A DNA stretch of 64,000 bases from Rhynchopus euleeides (GCA_963210315.1 OY723272.1:806001-870000); one strand, 5' to 3'; shown: positions 32,651-43,524, counted from the stretch's first letter. The notes: generated from the letters alone by a model not told the origin. Translations and numbers: made by a program.

Positions 32651-35645
32651 CCCTGGCACCGAAATAAAGGGTACCCTTCCTCACAAACAACACTGGCTGT
32701 CGAGTGTCACAGAGGGGGAAACAACATCCAATTGATCATACCGTGTGCTGCGCGGGCCGCCACAGATGACGCTGCATCGCACGCCGGGTAATCCATGATC
32801 TAATGGAAAACCCGATGTTGTGCCCACGCGGGTCCCATCCGAGGTTGAACATCGCGCCACGCCTCCCTTCCAGATGGTGTGTATGTGTGAGGGCGGCAGC
32901 CCGACCCCTCCTGGCGTGAGTTCGTTAGTGTGGGTGAAAGGAAGAGGGTGGGGGGAGGGGCAGCAGCAAAAAAACAACATCCATGGGTATTCGCCGATCG
33001 CAAGAACACCCCCACGCCCTGCGTCGTTCGCGTTTGTTTGTGCCGCCGGAAATTCGGGCAAAACAAAAGCAACACCGCAGCCCTGATGAGGATGTTGTAT
33101 TTGTTGCCCAAGCGCCTACTACCTTTTTGACACTGACAGGAGCCCCTGTTGCAGTACAAAAATTGTACGGGATTTCGCTATAACAAGAGAAGCGCAATCG
33201 AGTCGCAGCGGCAGCATCATCCCTCCCTCTCTGTATGAGCGAGCGTTTGCCGTGAAAATCGTACTCCTTTCGCTATAGTCAGAGAAATACCCTGCCCAGC
33301 AACTGCAAAAAGGCAGATCCGGGCTACTTTTCGTTGAGCGCACACTCCTGTGTCAAAGGCTGTGGAAGCCCCTGAATTACCTCCAAAGGAGAGAGCCGAT
33401 TTGACTTCACTAGGCATGCAGGGCGGACTCCGAGATGCAGTGACAGTGAAATCTCGGCATTCGTGATTGCAGTCAGATTGGTGTGCGGGCAAAAAGATGG
33501 CTGGGTGAGGAGGGGATCGGAGGTGGGGGGGTGGGGTGGTGCAACGGGCAAATCACCACAGTCTAGTCGGGAGTTCTCCTTCTTCCACCGTGCCCTTCTC
33601 CCTCCCACCCCCCGATGGGTTAAGTTCAAACCAAGGCTTGTGCTGTGGATGCTGCTTTGAAAAACAGCACCTCTTGAAGTTGGGGGGGGGGGGGGGCAGG
33701 GGGCGTGCCCAACTCCCACCCCCTTTTGAAAGCTTCTTTGTTGTTTGGGACCCCCCCTCCCCCCCCCCCCCCATCTCGGCCATTTTTTACTTATCGGCAG
33801 CAGATCATTCGATCCCTCATGCCTTCCCCAAGCTAATGCCCTGATCGACAACCCGACCTGCGAGACGCGACCAGGGCAGTGATGTTCACAGTATCACCAG
33901 AAGGCGATGTGCTTCAAGAGGCAGAGACACAGACTGCCCGACAGCCCTAAGAGGGGGGGGGGGGGGGCGCCAGAGTCCCCACACCACCCGCCACCCCTCC
34001 ATTGAGTGTCCGTTCTCAAGCGAAGGTACAGAATAATATAGGATACAAGGGAGGAGGGGGGGGGGGGGAGAGGGGAGGGGATGGCTTGGTCTTCGCTCGC
34101 AGAAGTGCAGATAGGCGAGTTGTGTGCCTCACGTATTGTATATAAGGTGCCGAACTGACGCGGTGTTGACACAGAGCAAGACCGTCGATCCACCCCGCCC
34201 CCCCCAGCCCACCCCTCTTCCCAGGGGCAGCCATTTTTTTGAGTGTCGACAAATCACAAGCAACAGCTTGATCTGTCCCATTGACACCCCTTACCCTGCA
34301 AGCGGGTTTGAGGGCAAGGTGTACCCCGCCCCCCCCGGAGCTGCCCCTTTCTTTTGCCGGGCTTTACGATAACCGACGGTGCCAAATACCTGATGTGCTG
34401 TCTTATGCATTTGCAAAAAAAAATGGTGGCGCACTTTGGCTCAGAGCGGAGGCAGCCCTTTATGTTTGCTTTCAGCTATTGGCAACGCGATGCATCATGG
34501 CATGACGGAGGGGGGGTGGGGGGGTACGAACGACATATACCCCCCACCCCCCCCCACCCCGAATGCCGCACCGTGTTGCGCCGTTTTATTTTCACAGGCC
34601 TTTTCTCCCTTTTTCTCCCCGTTCCCCTTCCCCCCCCCCCCTTTTCCCCGCCATTTCGACATTATCTTTTTTTGAGGGAGGTGGTCACACATCGCGCGCC
34701 GCGCCCCCCTCATATCACCGGTCCGAGCCACCCCGAGCCTCGGCCTCCTGCTTGTCCGGATTTTCAGGCGCTGGCAGGATTTCCTATGGAGAAGCCTGCC
34801 TCCCCTGAAGGAACGGCAGGCTTTGGCAGGAGAATTGGGGCGATGAGGCTAATGTCGAGAAGAATACCCGGCATCTTCTTCTTTGGCTCGAGTTAGACTG
34901 AGTGAGCGATATCCGGCCTGTGCTGTGGCCAGTATTATGTGTCGTCAGGGGAAGGTGGAAGGGAGGAGGTCAGAGCAATGCCAGAGAAGCCTAGACGTGA
35001 GGGTGCACTTTCTCAGGAGATCCCTTGACCAAGTTTCTATGATAGCCCCACTCAAGGACTGGGCCCAGAGCCAGGCCCACAACGGCCCGTGATTTCTGCG
35101 AGGGTTTTGTGGTCCCCCCCCACCGAACACCGGCTAGAGTGTGATATGGACTCATGCCTGCTGAATTCGTTTTGTGCACACCTGTTTGTGACAAAATAAA
35201 TTCACGGCAGACAAGCACTGCACAGCATTGCCCCTCACAAGCTTTTTCGCTGTGACAAGAAAGTTTTGTTGGGGCAAGAAGAAGAAAAACAACCACGCGG
35301 GGGTGGTGCAGCAGCCGGAAGAAGAGAAGGGCACAAAAGGCAATTTCATCGATCGTGAGAACGCATGGCACAGATAAATCACTTTTGTGGCAGGATAGAA
35401 CATAACCGAGCCCCTGATTTTTTTTGGTGATCTTCAACACACACACACACACACTCCTCGCCCCGCTTCACGGTCGTGGATGTGGTGGCAAACGAAAATT
35501 GCATTGTCGCGTGGTTCCTGCTGCTGCAGGGACAACCCTCAAAATAATGCAATGTCAAATGTCAAATGCCAAATGGTGTCATCTTGCACAGGGGAGGGTT
35601 GCCCCACCTGTGAAGATTTCGTTTTCAATGAACACTTCCCACCTG
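32651..35645. other. 3 kb gene-poor, repeat-rich interval
   Basis: Contains dispersed repeat copies at about 33250-33375 and 35190-35290, and long C/G runs (33678-33692, 33763-33773, 33953-33967, 34057-34070). ORFs up to 180 codons occur but are compositionally biased, overlap on both strands and show no domain. Confidence 0.5.
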
Positions 35646-36426
35646 CACGGTGGACTCCAGCGGGGGTAGGGTAACCCTTTTCGGGAGTCTCAACTAGGGG
35701 GAGTCCAACTCCCGCTAGCGGGAGTCTATACTCCCGCTAGGGGGAGTCTGACTCCCCCTAGCGGGAGTCTTTTCACCTATTTTCACTCATTTTTCCCATG
35801 ATACCTATGCAATGTGGCACTCGTCACTGAAGTACAGCCACACCAAACGAAACGGACGTTTCCACCCATCCCAGCTCGCAGACCTGATTCACAAAAATGG
35901 GGAAGACGACAACGAAGCCGGCAGCGAAGCCGGCGGCAAAGTCGATTAAGAAGAAGAAGAGCGCAGAGAGTCCCGAGGCTGCGGAGGCGACGAACATTGT
36001 GCATGATTTTTGCACGGCCTTCCCTGTTAAAAAAGGGGGCAGTGTGCTGACACTGGGATCCATTAGAAGGCTCCTAGCAACGGTGTTGAGCAAGGAGCTC
36101 CACCAGCACAGCACCCAGGTGGCCAACGCAATCATCGCCATGTCTTCCCTGACATGGATAAGTTCGCTGTCAGGGAAGTCGCAACGATGCGGAAGGAGGG
36201 CGCTCTCCGTCATATACAAGGTGGAGGCGAAGTATGGCAAGGTGCAGGATACAAACGTGTCGTCGGGGGCAGCCTGAAGCCGCGAATGATCGCGACACGG
36301 GCGAACGGCTTGGCACCGTGGGTCTGGATAGATGCTGGAGTTCGGCCGGGTGAAACCGGAAGTCGCAGCAAAATTTGCCCCCCCAGATTTCTTCCTCAAA
36401 CCCACCCGTGGGCTGATCCGGCCTTG

Positions 36427-36522
36427 CACGGTGGACTCCAGCGGGGGTAGGGTACCACTACCGGGTTTAACCCTTTTCGGGAGTCTCAACTAGGGGGAGT
36501 CCAACTCCCGCTAGCGGGAGTA
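36427..36522. repeat. Extra internal copy of the E4 left end
   Basis: CACGGTGGACTCCAGCGGGG through ACTCCCGCTAGCGGGAGTAT, same orientation as the left terminus at 35646, with a short extra segment (gtaccactaccgggttt) not present at 35646. Possibly a solo end from abortive transposition or a nested, truncated relative. Confidence 0.75.
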
Positions 36523-36766
36523 TAGATCAGCAGTGGGCAACAATGAGGCGATGCGGGGGGCGAGGGCACCGATGCTCACTGTGCGACATCCCAGAAGAAC
36601 GCTGGTATCAACAGGTGCATCGATACCCGCACCTGACTCTCTCTGAGATGAAAGAGGCTGGCTACCCCTCCCTCTTGGCAGGTGTGCTTCCCAATGCCCG
36701 CTACGTCACCCCAGCACTCCATGACTGCAAGGGGCTCGCCATGCGGCTGATCAGGGTACTGGATGA

Positions 36767-37427
36767 CAGGGGTGGAGCTTGGGGGTTTTTTCGGGTCAGC
36801 TGACCTGATTTTCTGCAGGCCCTCACAAAAAATCAGGTCAGGGGTAAAAAGAAAAAAAAATATAGGTTTTCGGGAAACCGGAAAAGTTGGCTCCTCGCCT
36901 TGGGGCCTCAAGGTGACCAGGAGGCGTTTCGTGAGCAAAGTGACCCCAGCGACATGAGCACAGGCCTCAAACAGTCACAATAGAGGACAAATGAAGCTGC
37001 CCAACCCGTACCGTGCAACAGACGTTTACTACCGTGGCCTCCGGTGGCTGGGGGGCTCCGCCCCCCAGACCCCCCTGTGGCATGTGCCTGTCTTGTACCC
37101 AAGCCCTTTACATCAGGGAATCTCAGTATCCTCAGGAGGACGCAGCCAACTCACACAGAATCCGTACGCCCGCAAGTCACAGATGTTCACTACCGTGGCC
37201 TCCGGCGGCTGGGAGCTCCGCCTCCCAGACCCCCCCTACGGCATGTGTTTGTCTTGTAACCAAGTCCTTGCGCGTCCGGGGCTGCATATCGGTTCCGGTA
37301 CCTCGCGGGAGGCTGGGCCCGAGCACTGATCTCTGAGACGAACCGGGGGGGAACCCATAAGAAAAAATTGGCTGACCCGATCTGACCCGATCCAGCCCGC
37401 AACCCCATATTTCAAGCTCCACCCCTG
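36767..37427. mobile_element. hAT-like non-autonomous element nested in the E4 gene
   Basis: 661 bp. Ends CAGGGGTGGAGCTTG and exact inverse (37413-37427), flanked by the 8-bp duplication CTGGATGA (36759-36766 and 37428-37435). An 8-bp duplication and CAGGGGTG-type tips are diagnostic of the hAT superfamily. No transposase. Contains two inverted copies of the GGGGGGCTCCGCCCCCC repeat. It interrupts the coding frame, so it inserted after the E4 gene was in place. Confidence 0.87.
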
Positions 37428-39733
37428 CTGGATGAGACAACAAAAAAATATTCGACAAGACCTGTACAAACCTTGCACTGAATGTGTCGCAGCATGGGAC
37501 AGGTGCTCAGTTCCGGAAGGTCGTGCTTGCCTGTCACAGGACACACCTACAAGGGCTTGTTCCGCTACCTCTTTGTCTCCCTTGCAGACCTCATGCATTT
37601 CCGGTATGCAGACATCCCCTGGCGCTTCTGGGGATGCAAGGATGAGTCAGCCCGGATTCCCTTCTTGCGTGCTCGGATCTCAGGGCATATATTTCACTGG
37701 TTGATGGAGCATGCCGAAAAGGGATCAACGCGCAATGCCTACGTACACAGTCTCCATCATTGGTGGGCTCCAGAAGATGCAGTGCCTCTGCAGAACAACG
37801 ACGAATTTGAAGAAGCAGAGAACGGACATCGCAAGAAAGATGCCGTTACAATCGCCAGCTCCGCAACTTACGAGAGAGATCTTGCGATGGCAGAAGAGAA
37901 GCGGCGCGCATCGGGCATGCCTTGGAAGGTTGCGCACCTGTCGCAGGACGGGATCCTCGGGTATAGAGAAGTCATCCTGTGTCCGTGTCTGCACACCCGA
38001 CACGCTCATAGATTGGCTGTGTATGTTCTTTGCACACAGTTGACACAGCTGCAGAAGGGGTTTGTGCACTGCAACACACAGGACTTCGTTGAACCCATCA
38101 GCGCGCCCTACTTCCTGTTCCGGTTCCCCGAAGGACACCGCAAATTATCGCTCTGCTTGTGCAAAATGCCAATCCCGCTGGGGGCGACTTTCACACCATT
38201 CGTGTCATCCGAGGCGACTTTGAGCACGCTTGACCAACGCGCACAGCAGGAGGGGGATGACAGTTCTGACGAAGAAGATGAGGCCTGCAGGATGGCTTGT
38301 CTTGCCCAAGGTGTAACACAACTACGACAGGCGATGGCCGCACTTTGACACCTCAAATTCTAACCGCTCACCTCCGCAGGTGTAGCCGCTACCAGGAGGA
38401 TAGGTAGGTAGTCCAGAGTCCGGGGAAACTGACAGAAGCAAAACAAGCCCCTCCCCATCCCTCTTCCACCATGATTTTACCCCCCACGCCAGTAGACTGT
38501 AACTATATCATGGGAAAAATGGATGAAAATAGGTGAAAAGACTCCCGCTAGGGGGAGTCAGACTCCCCCTAGCGGGAGTATAGACTCCCGCTAGCGGGAG
38601 TCTTTGACACCCGCTCAGACTCCCGCTAGGGCCGCTGGAGTCCACCGTGTGTGGCTAGCCGCAGGTGCCCCGTTTCCGACATGCAGACGGCCGCACCAGG
38701 CAGGGTGTCTCGCGGCATGCTGGCGAAGCTCGCCTTTGCCAAAAAAAAAACCCCCCCCTCCGGGCTGCCACTCGTAAAAATGGGTGTTGTGGAAACACAG
38801 ACAAAAACCAGACAAATGAATCGCCCAACTGAATCGTGCTAGCTAAACTCCGGAAAGAAGTGTCTTTTTTCGTTGAACGCAGCCAAATATAAGGCCTAAC
38901 CTGTTTTGGCGCACGGGTGTGATGACAAAAGGGAAAAGTGCTAGCACGAACATGATGTTGGTCTTCTGGTTATGTCTGGTTTCTTAGAACACTTACAGGG
39001 GGGGGTCAAATAAACGTACTTAGTTGAATAGTAGTACTTAGCCGAATAGTAGTACTTATTTTTTTGGGGCTCTGGGGCACGTTGGGCCGTTGAATAGTAG
39101 TACTTACTTTTCACCCTTTTTTTTGGGAAAATTTTCCGTTTTTTTTGAGATTTTCTTTTTGGAGACACACAAATCTGCAAACTTTGGGGCAAGGAATGGG
39201 GACAACGGGGTCTATTGGTGCCACTTAGGGGAACCAGGGTGCACGGGGTCCGTAGAGGGGGGAAGTGACCTACGCTCAAAGATATGTCGTGACGAAGGGA
39301 ATCGGGGCATCCCCCCTCAGACACATACGGACGGGAAACCAGCGAACCCGCAAACTCCTGCGGTCCAGAGGCATCAGAACCACTGCTGAAGACCGCAAAC
39401 CCGGAAACCCGCAAACTCCTGGGGTCCAGAGGCGTCAAAATCACTGCTGAAGAGCGGCGCGCATTAAACGACTCCTCATCTACGGCGTCCGCAGTCCCTA
39501 CCACCAACGAGAAGATGTGGACGGATGGCCCCAGACACACCTCACCATAGATGTAGCCTTCGAGGACCAGCTGAGCCCACCCCCCACCCCCCACCCCCCA
39601 CCCCGCAGCCCCCTTCCCTGACGTTGTTTGACATTCTCTCCTGTTGTGCAGCACTGATCAACACACGCCCGCAAACCCGCAATCCAACTGCCCAGATTTC
39701 ACCATCCACCAACAGAGCCAATAGCTTCGGCTG

Positions 39734-42700
39734 GTGTCCGACATAATGATGACGTCCGATGCTTTCATGTGCCTCCTGCTGATGGAATGCCTCCTGTTCA
39801 AGATATTCGAGGATGGGCCACCGCCATGCGCTCCCCGGCCTTCCTTCAACCAACTGGCCCGGGCCAGGGCACGCTGCAATGGCCCGATTTTTTCATGGCC
39901 GAAGACACAAGCCAAACCTTCAACCAACCGGTCCGCGCCGAAGACACAAGCCGAACCTTCAACCGACTGCTCCGCGCCGAAGACACAAGCCGAACCTTCA
40001 ACCGACTGCTCCGCGCCGAAGACACAAGCTAAACCTTCAACCGACTGCTCCGCGCCGAAGACACAAGCCGAACCTTCAATCGACTGCTCCACGCTGAAGA
40101 CACAAGCCAAACCTTCAACCGACTGCTCCGCGCCGAAGACACAAGCCAAACCCATTCCAGTCCTTCGGGGTGGGTGTGAGGCACAGCCGACGGAAGCGCA
40201 CGGAGGCGGCCCCAAAAGGGCCGAGTTTTTAAAAGGGCATTCCTCAAAGAATGTCAAGGTGGGGTACTGGCTGACGACGAGCGACGTGGGGAACCTGCTG
40301 GTTCACTACCTGCAGCCCGCTGGTGTAGAAGCAGTGTCCCGTGTCGCCAACCCCCGGTATGATCCGGTGAAAAACCCGGACGGTACTCGTTTTTTTGAGT
40401 ACTGCCAGTTCGAGAGCATCACAAAAGGGATGAAGCGCTATCCAGCTAGTCCCCAGGGTGTGGCGTTCTGGGAGACAAAATCGGAGTGGCAGGGTTGTGT
40501 GGTGAACACACACAACAACACAGGCCTCCACTGGGTCTTTTGTGCTTTCCGGGAGGATGAGTGTATCGTGATTGACGACCACGCGATCATTCACGGTTCT
40601 CCACTCGCCAAGAGCCTCGAGCAGAAGTTCAGCACTGTCCGTGTGGTGTTGAGTGGGATGCAGAAGGACGCGTGGTCGTGTGGGATTCAGGCCGTCCGGC
40701 ATGCAACACACTTTTTCCCCACACGGATTCATCAGCTGTCTTCAGCTGCTGATATCGAGCGGGAGGTCCAAGAACGCCAGGCACCCTCCAAAGACGATCT
40801 CAAATCTGTGCTCCGTGATCTTCGGGAGCTGTTGGCTGCGGAGACCGCGTGCGCGATTGTGGTTTCTGCGAGCAACGACGACGCTGGACCGAACGACGAC
40901 ACTACCTCAGAGAACGATGACGCTGACTCAGAGGGCGGCGCTGGATCGAATGGCAGCTCTGAGAGCACCTGCGACGACGACGACGACGACGACATCGAAA
41001 AAGTCTCTGTTCTCGAAGAACTCGAAAAGAACGGCTCTGATGACGGGAGTGGGGACAGTGGGGAGGGAAGGGAGGAAGGGAACACGGGTGGGGATACCGA
41101 GAGTGCAACGAAGGGGGAGACCCCTTCCCCGGATATTGTGCTCTCGGTTGAAAACCTAAAGGAGTTTTTGGGGGGGGAAATTAAGCACTGCAGGGCCCCT
41201 TCAAAGGTTGGGGATACAACCCGCCGGGCCTGCTACACGTCCCACTACAAGCAGGCTGTAGCCTCCTTGTTGTGGGCTGGGCTCCCGGTGATGGAGACCA
41301 TGCGTGCTTACCTTTTTGCTCCTCCTACTCCTCCTGGTAACCCTCCTATCCAAGTGAACCGGGACCAGTGTTCGACAACGGCAACTCGTTGGAAGAGAGA
41401 CTTTCCCAAGGATAAGGCGATGAAGAGCCTCCCAGCAAATGATGGAAAAACACATGCCAAAAGAAAGGCGGGGGGGGGGAGGTCGTGTTTCTTTCCTGAG
41501 GTGGAGGCCCACGTGCTTAAAGAAGTGGGAGAACGGCGGAAGAACGACTTGCCAACGACGCGCCGCAAAATCAAGGAGCTTGCCATGTCCTTTGTTCCCT
41601 TCCCGAAAGGCTTCCAGGCTTCGGTGGAGTGGATTGACGGTTGGGCCAGGAGAAACAAGTTTCAATTTCGTACTTCGCGCATTGCCAAGCTTTCTCTTGA
41701 AAAAGCCCGGGTCCAGTTGCACAGCTTCTGGTCCACCATCAGACGCCTCTCCATCGGGTCCGAGCTGCTGCACAACCCCTTTGGTACTTTTGACCTGGTT
41801 GTGAATGTGGATGAGTCTGCCTTGTACAAGAGCTCTACCCGCAGGGACAAACTGTTGTGCTACACCACTGACACCAACATCATGGTCGATACCGATGCTG
41901 GCAAAAATAGATTTGCCACGTTGATTGGTGCTGTCACGTTCAGTGTGAAAGACAGGACCATTCTTGCGACAAAGCAGTCGATCGTTTTTAAAGGTGCGGG
42001 CGAGAGGATAAAGAAGGAGGAGCATCAGATTCACAAAGACTCGGGGGTTAACTGTACTTTCCAGAAAACCGGCTGGGTCAAAGAAGCCGAGTGGCGGTGG
42101 TGGATTGACAGCGTCTTGGCCCCCATTTGCAAAAACAAAAACGTGCTTGTCATTTATGACTCGGCGACAACACACATTGCACCAAAAAATGTTGCGTACT
42201 TGCACAGGAAGACGGGGGCGAAGTCAGCGGTCATTCCAGGTGGGTTGACAGGAACAGTGCAGTACCTTGATGTGCATGCATTTGCACCATTCAAGGCTGC
42301 CTTCCACACTCACCTGGAAGGGCTCAAGGACAAAGCCCGTCTCGAGATGAAGAAATCAACAGCCGAAGGTTTTCGCCAGGATTGTCGCTTCACAGAGAGG
42401 TGGTACCGCGAGGCCATGTGCACCTCTGTTGGAGCTGTTTGGGGAAAGTCGGTGGAAAGTGTGAGGGGGGAGGTGGTAGCCGAGCGCTTGCGGGATATGG
42501 GGTACGTGCTGAAGGTGTCGGGTGAGGAGGACGGGTTCGTGAAGAGCTCCCTTTGTCCGGACCTCACCTTCGCACCAAGCACAGAAACATCCCCTGAGGC
42601 TGGTGGTGCGGACCTTGAACCTGGGTTGGACGGGAAGGCAAAAGAGAGCACAGAGAAGCAGTCCACCCAAAAGAAAGTTGTGTCTCAGCCAACCCAACAG

Positions 42701-42913
42701 TCAAGCATCTTGGCATGGGCGAAGCCGGTTCGTGTGAACTCTCTCACACAGACACAGCCTTCCCAGTCCTCCCAGTCCTCCCAAAAGAAGCGCGCAGCGT
42801 CCCCGACCACCCAGACTCCCAACAAACACCGCAGGCTCTGCAAAGGGTGTAGGAAGCCTGGGCACAACATGCAGACTTGCCCCAACAAGCCCAAGAACTT
42901 GAAGAAGAAGTAA
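39734..42913 (+). CDS. Pogo-like transposase fused to a Ulp1-type protease and zinc knuckle
   Basis: 1059 aa, single ORF. (1) An N-terminal 13-residue repeat (APKTQAEPSTDCS), about residues 55-140. (2) A C48/Ulp1-like cysteine protease region, about 170-330: His266 in GLHWVF, Asp281/282 in IVIDDH, and Gln310 and Cys316 in MQKDAWSCGIQA, matching the H-D-Q-C set of the family. (3) An Asp/Glu-rich linker with Ser/Gly. (4) A Psq-type helix-turn-helix (YKQAVASLLWAGLPVMET) and a CENP-B/Tc5-type DNA-binding region (FFPEVEAHVLKEVGERRK, ASVEWIDGWARRNKFQFR). (5) A DDE_1 catalytic core with Asp693 (NVDESALY), Asp809 (VIYDSATTH) and Asp846 (TVQYLDVHAFAPFKAAF), that is DD36D. (6) A C-terminal CCHC knuckle, Cys1036-Cys1049. 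It should cut and paste the surrounding element; the protease may process SUMO/ubiquitin-like conjugates or the polyprotein itself (inference). The start could also lie at a later Met. Confidence 0.9.
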   Translation: MSDIMMTSDAFMCLLLMECLLFKIFEDGPPPCAPRPSFNQLARARARCNGPIFSWPKTQAKPSTNRSAPKTQAEPSTDCSAPKTQAEPSTDCSAPKTQAKPSTDCSAPKTQAEPSIDCSTLKTQAKPSTDCSAPKTQAKPIPVLRGGCEAQPTEAHGGGPKRAEFLKGHSSKNVKVGYWLTTSDVGNLLVHYLQPAGVEAVSRVANPRYDPVKNPDGTRFFEYCQFESITKGMKRYPASPQGVAFWETKSEWQGCVVNTHNNTGLHWVFCAFREDECIVIDDHAIIHGSPLAKSLEQKFSTVRVVLSGMQKDAWSCGIQAVRHATHFFPTRIHQLSSAADIEREVQERQAPSKDDLKSVLRDLRELLAAETACAIVVSASNDDAGPNDDTTSENDDADSEGGAGSNGSSESTCDDDDDDDIEKVSVLEELEKNGSDDGSGDSGEGREEGNTGGDTESATKGETPSPDIVLSVENLKEFLGGEIKHCRAPSKVGDTTRRACYTSHYKQAVASLLWAGLPVMETMRAYLFAPPTPPGNPPIQVNRDQCSTTATRWKRDFPKDKAMKSLPANDGKTHAKRKAGGGRSCFFPEVEAHVLKEVGERRKNDLPTTRRKIKELAMSFVPFPKGFQASVEWIDGWARRNKFQFRTSRIAKLSLEKARVQLHSFWSTIRRLSIGSELLHNPFGTFDLVVNVDESALYKSSTRRDKLLCYTTDTNIMVDTDAGKNRFATLIGAVTFSVKDRTILATKQSIVFKGAGERIKKEEHQIHKDSGVNCTFQKTGWVKEAEWRWWIDSVLAPICKNKNVLVIYDSATTHIAPKNVAYLHRKTGAKSAVIPGGLTGTVQYLDVHAFAPFKAAFHTHLEGLKDKARLEMKKSTAEGFRQDCRFTERWYREAMCTSVGAVWGKSVESVRGEVVAERLRDMGYVLKVSGEEDGFVKSSLCPDLTFAPSTETSPEAGGADLEPGLDGKAKESTEKQSTQKKVVSQPTQQSSILAWAKPVRVNSLTQTQPSQSSQSSQKKRAASPTTQTPNKHRRLCKGCRKPGHNMQTCPNKPKNLKKK
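39899..40155. repeat. 39-bp coding minisatellite in the pogo-like ORF
   Basis: About six and a half copies of a unit beginning gaagacacaagccgaacctt, encoding 13 residues. Copy differences are single substitutions. Located upstream of the protease domain and probably a flexible linker. Confidence 0.85.
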
Positions 42914-43437
42914 GTTGGGGCGTGCTGGTTGTGGCTTGTCTTTTTCACATCTTTTTTTTAAGCATCAACGCACCAACCAACCACCGACAGTGAAGCTGAC
43001 AGCTCTGATGAACTGTGTATGCTTTCACTAACTCAACAAGAATGTCAACCAGGGGGGGCACCAGAGGGGGGGGGGGCAATACAAATCAAAACGGTACGAA
43101 ACCAAATGAGGGGCGAGTGGTAGGACGAGAACAGAGCGGATACTCGACCGGAAGGCAGAAGAAGTGAGAGACGGACGACAGCAGTGACCAGCGCGCCCCT
43201 GGTGGACCAAACAGCCCCGCAGAGCCCCTGCAAACAGCGTTTTTAGGAAAAGTTGAATAGACGTACTAAGTACGTCTATTCGCTCGCAAACTATTTATTA
43301 ATTTTCTGGCGAGGTCGATTTAGGCCCGCGCGTTCGCCGAATAGTAGTACTAAGTACGTTTATTTGACCCCCCCCTGTAACGTGTATGCAAAAAAGATAT
43401 CACTTCAGTTCTTCCCCCTTTACCCCACTCCTTACCC

Positions 43438-43524
43438 GGGGCCTTCGCTCTGCATCCAACTGTGTCAATTGTCCCCCCCTTTGTGAGGTGGCTCGCCTTG
43501 CTGCACTACTGAGCGAAGACCCCC
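43438..43524. mobile_element. 87-bp MITE-like sequence with GGGGYCTTCGCTC ends
   Basis: Left GGGGCCTTCGCTC and right GAGCGAAGACCCC are inverse with one transition. Same end family as the MITE at 1996-2105. No clear target duplication. Confidence 0.5.

Larger units (their letters stand above)
35897..38348 (+). pseudogene. E4-encoded member of the E3 protein family, interrupted
   Basis: Begins MGKTTTKPAAKPAAKSIKKK at 35897 (Lys-rich N-terminus) with a helical region (IVHDFC..LGSIRRLLATVLSKELHQHSTQ) alignable to the E3 N-terminus. Interrupted by a copy of the element's own left end (36427-36522). Continues at 36543-36766 (EMKEAGYPSLLAGVLPNARY, TPALHDCKGL), is broken by a hAT-like insertion (36767-37427), and resumes from about 37440 through a frameshift near 37540 (HGTGAQFRKVVLACH, then KGLFRYLFVSLADLMHFRYADIPWRF, split here) to 38348. 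Later landmarks: HHWWAPEDAVPLQNNDEFEE, TYERDLAMAEE, LCLCKMPIPLG, and an acidic stretch. It lacks the C-terminal zinc fingers of the other two copies. Certainly inactive as it stands. Confidence 0.68.
35646..38649. mobile_element. CAC-ended DNA transposon E4 with ACTCCCGCTAGCGGGAGT arms
   Basis: 3004 bp. Ends CACGGTGGACTCCAGCGG and exact inverse; arms about 165 bp, packed with the palindrome ACTCCCGCTAGCGGGAGT and its variant with a CTAGGGGGAG centre. Flanked by TG (35644-35645, 38650-38651). Encodes a plus-strand, damaged protein of the E3 family and hosts a nested hAT-like element at 36767-37427. An extra internal copy of the left end lies at 36427-36522. Confidence 0.85.
38996..43377 (+). 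mobile_element. Complete pogo-like DNA transposon
   Basis: 4382 bp flanked by TA (38994-38995, 43378-43379). The terminal inverted repeats match over 28 bp and begin CAGGGGGGGGTCAAATAAAC; both ends have exactly eight G (or C). Subterminal words GAATAGTAGTACTTA repeat three times on the left and are mirrored on the right. One intact ORF (39734-42913) encodes a transposase. Perfect ends, a clean target duplication and an unbroken ORF indicate a recent and possibly still active insertion. Pogo/Tigger-type elements use TA targets and CAG-starting ends, which fits. Confidence 0.92.

Noticed and set aside
34354-34896. 180-codon plus-strand ORF
   Set aside because: Composition dominated by Pro/Arg from C-tracts, no domain, overlaps open minus frames.
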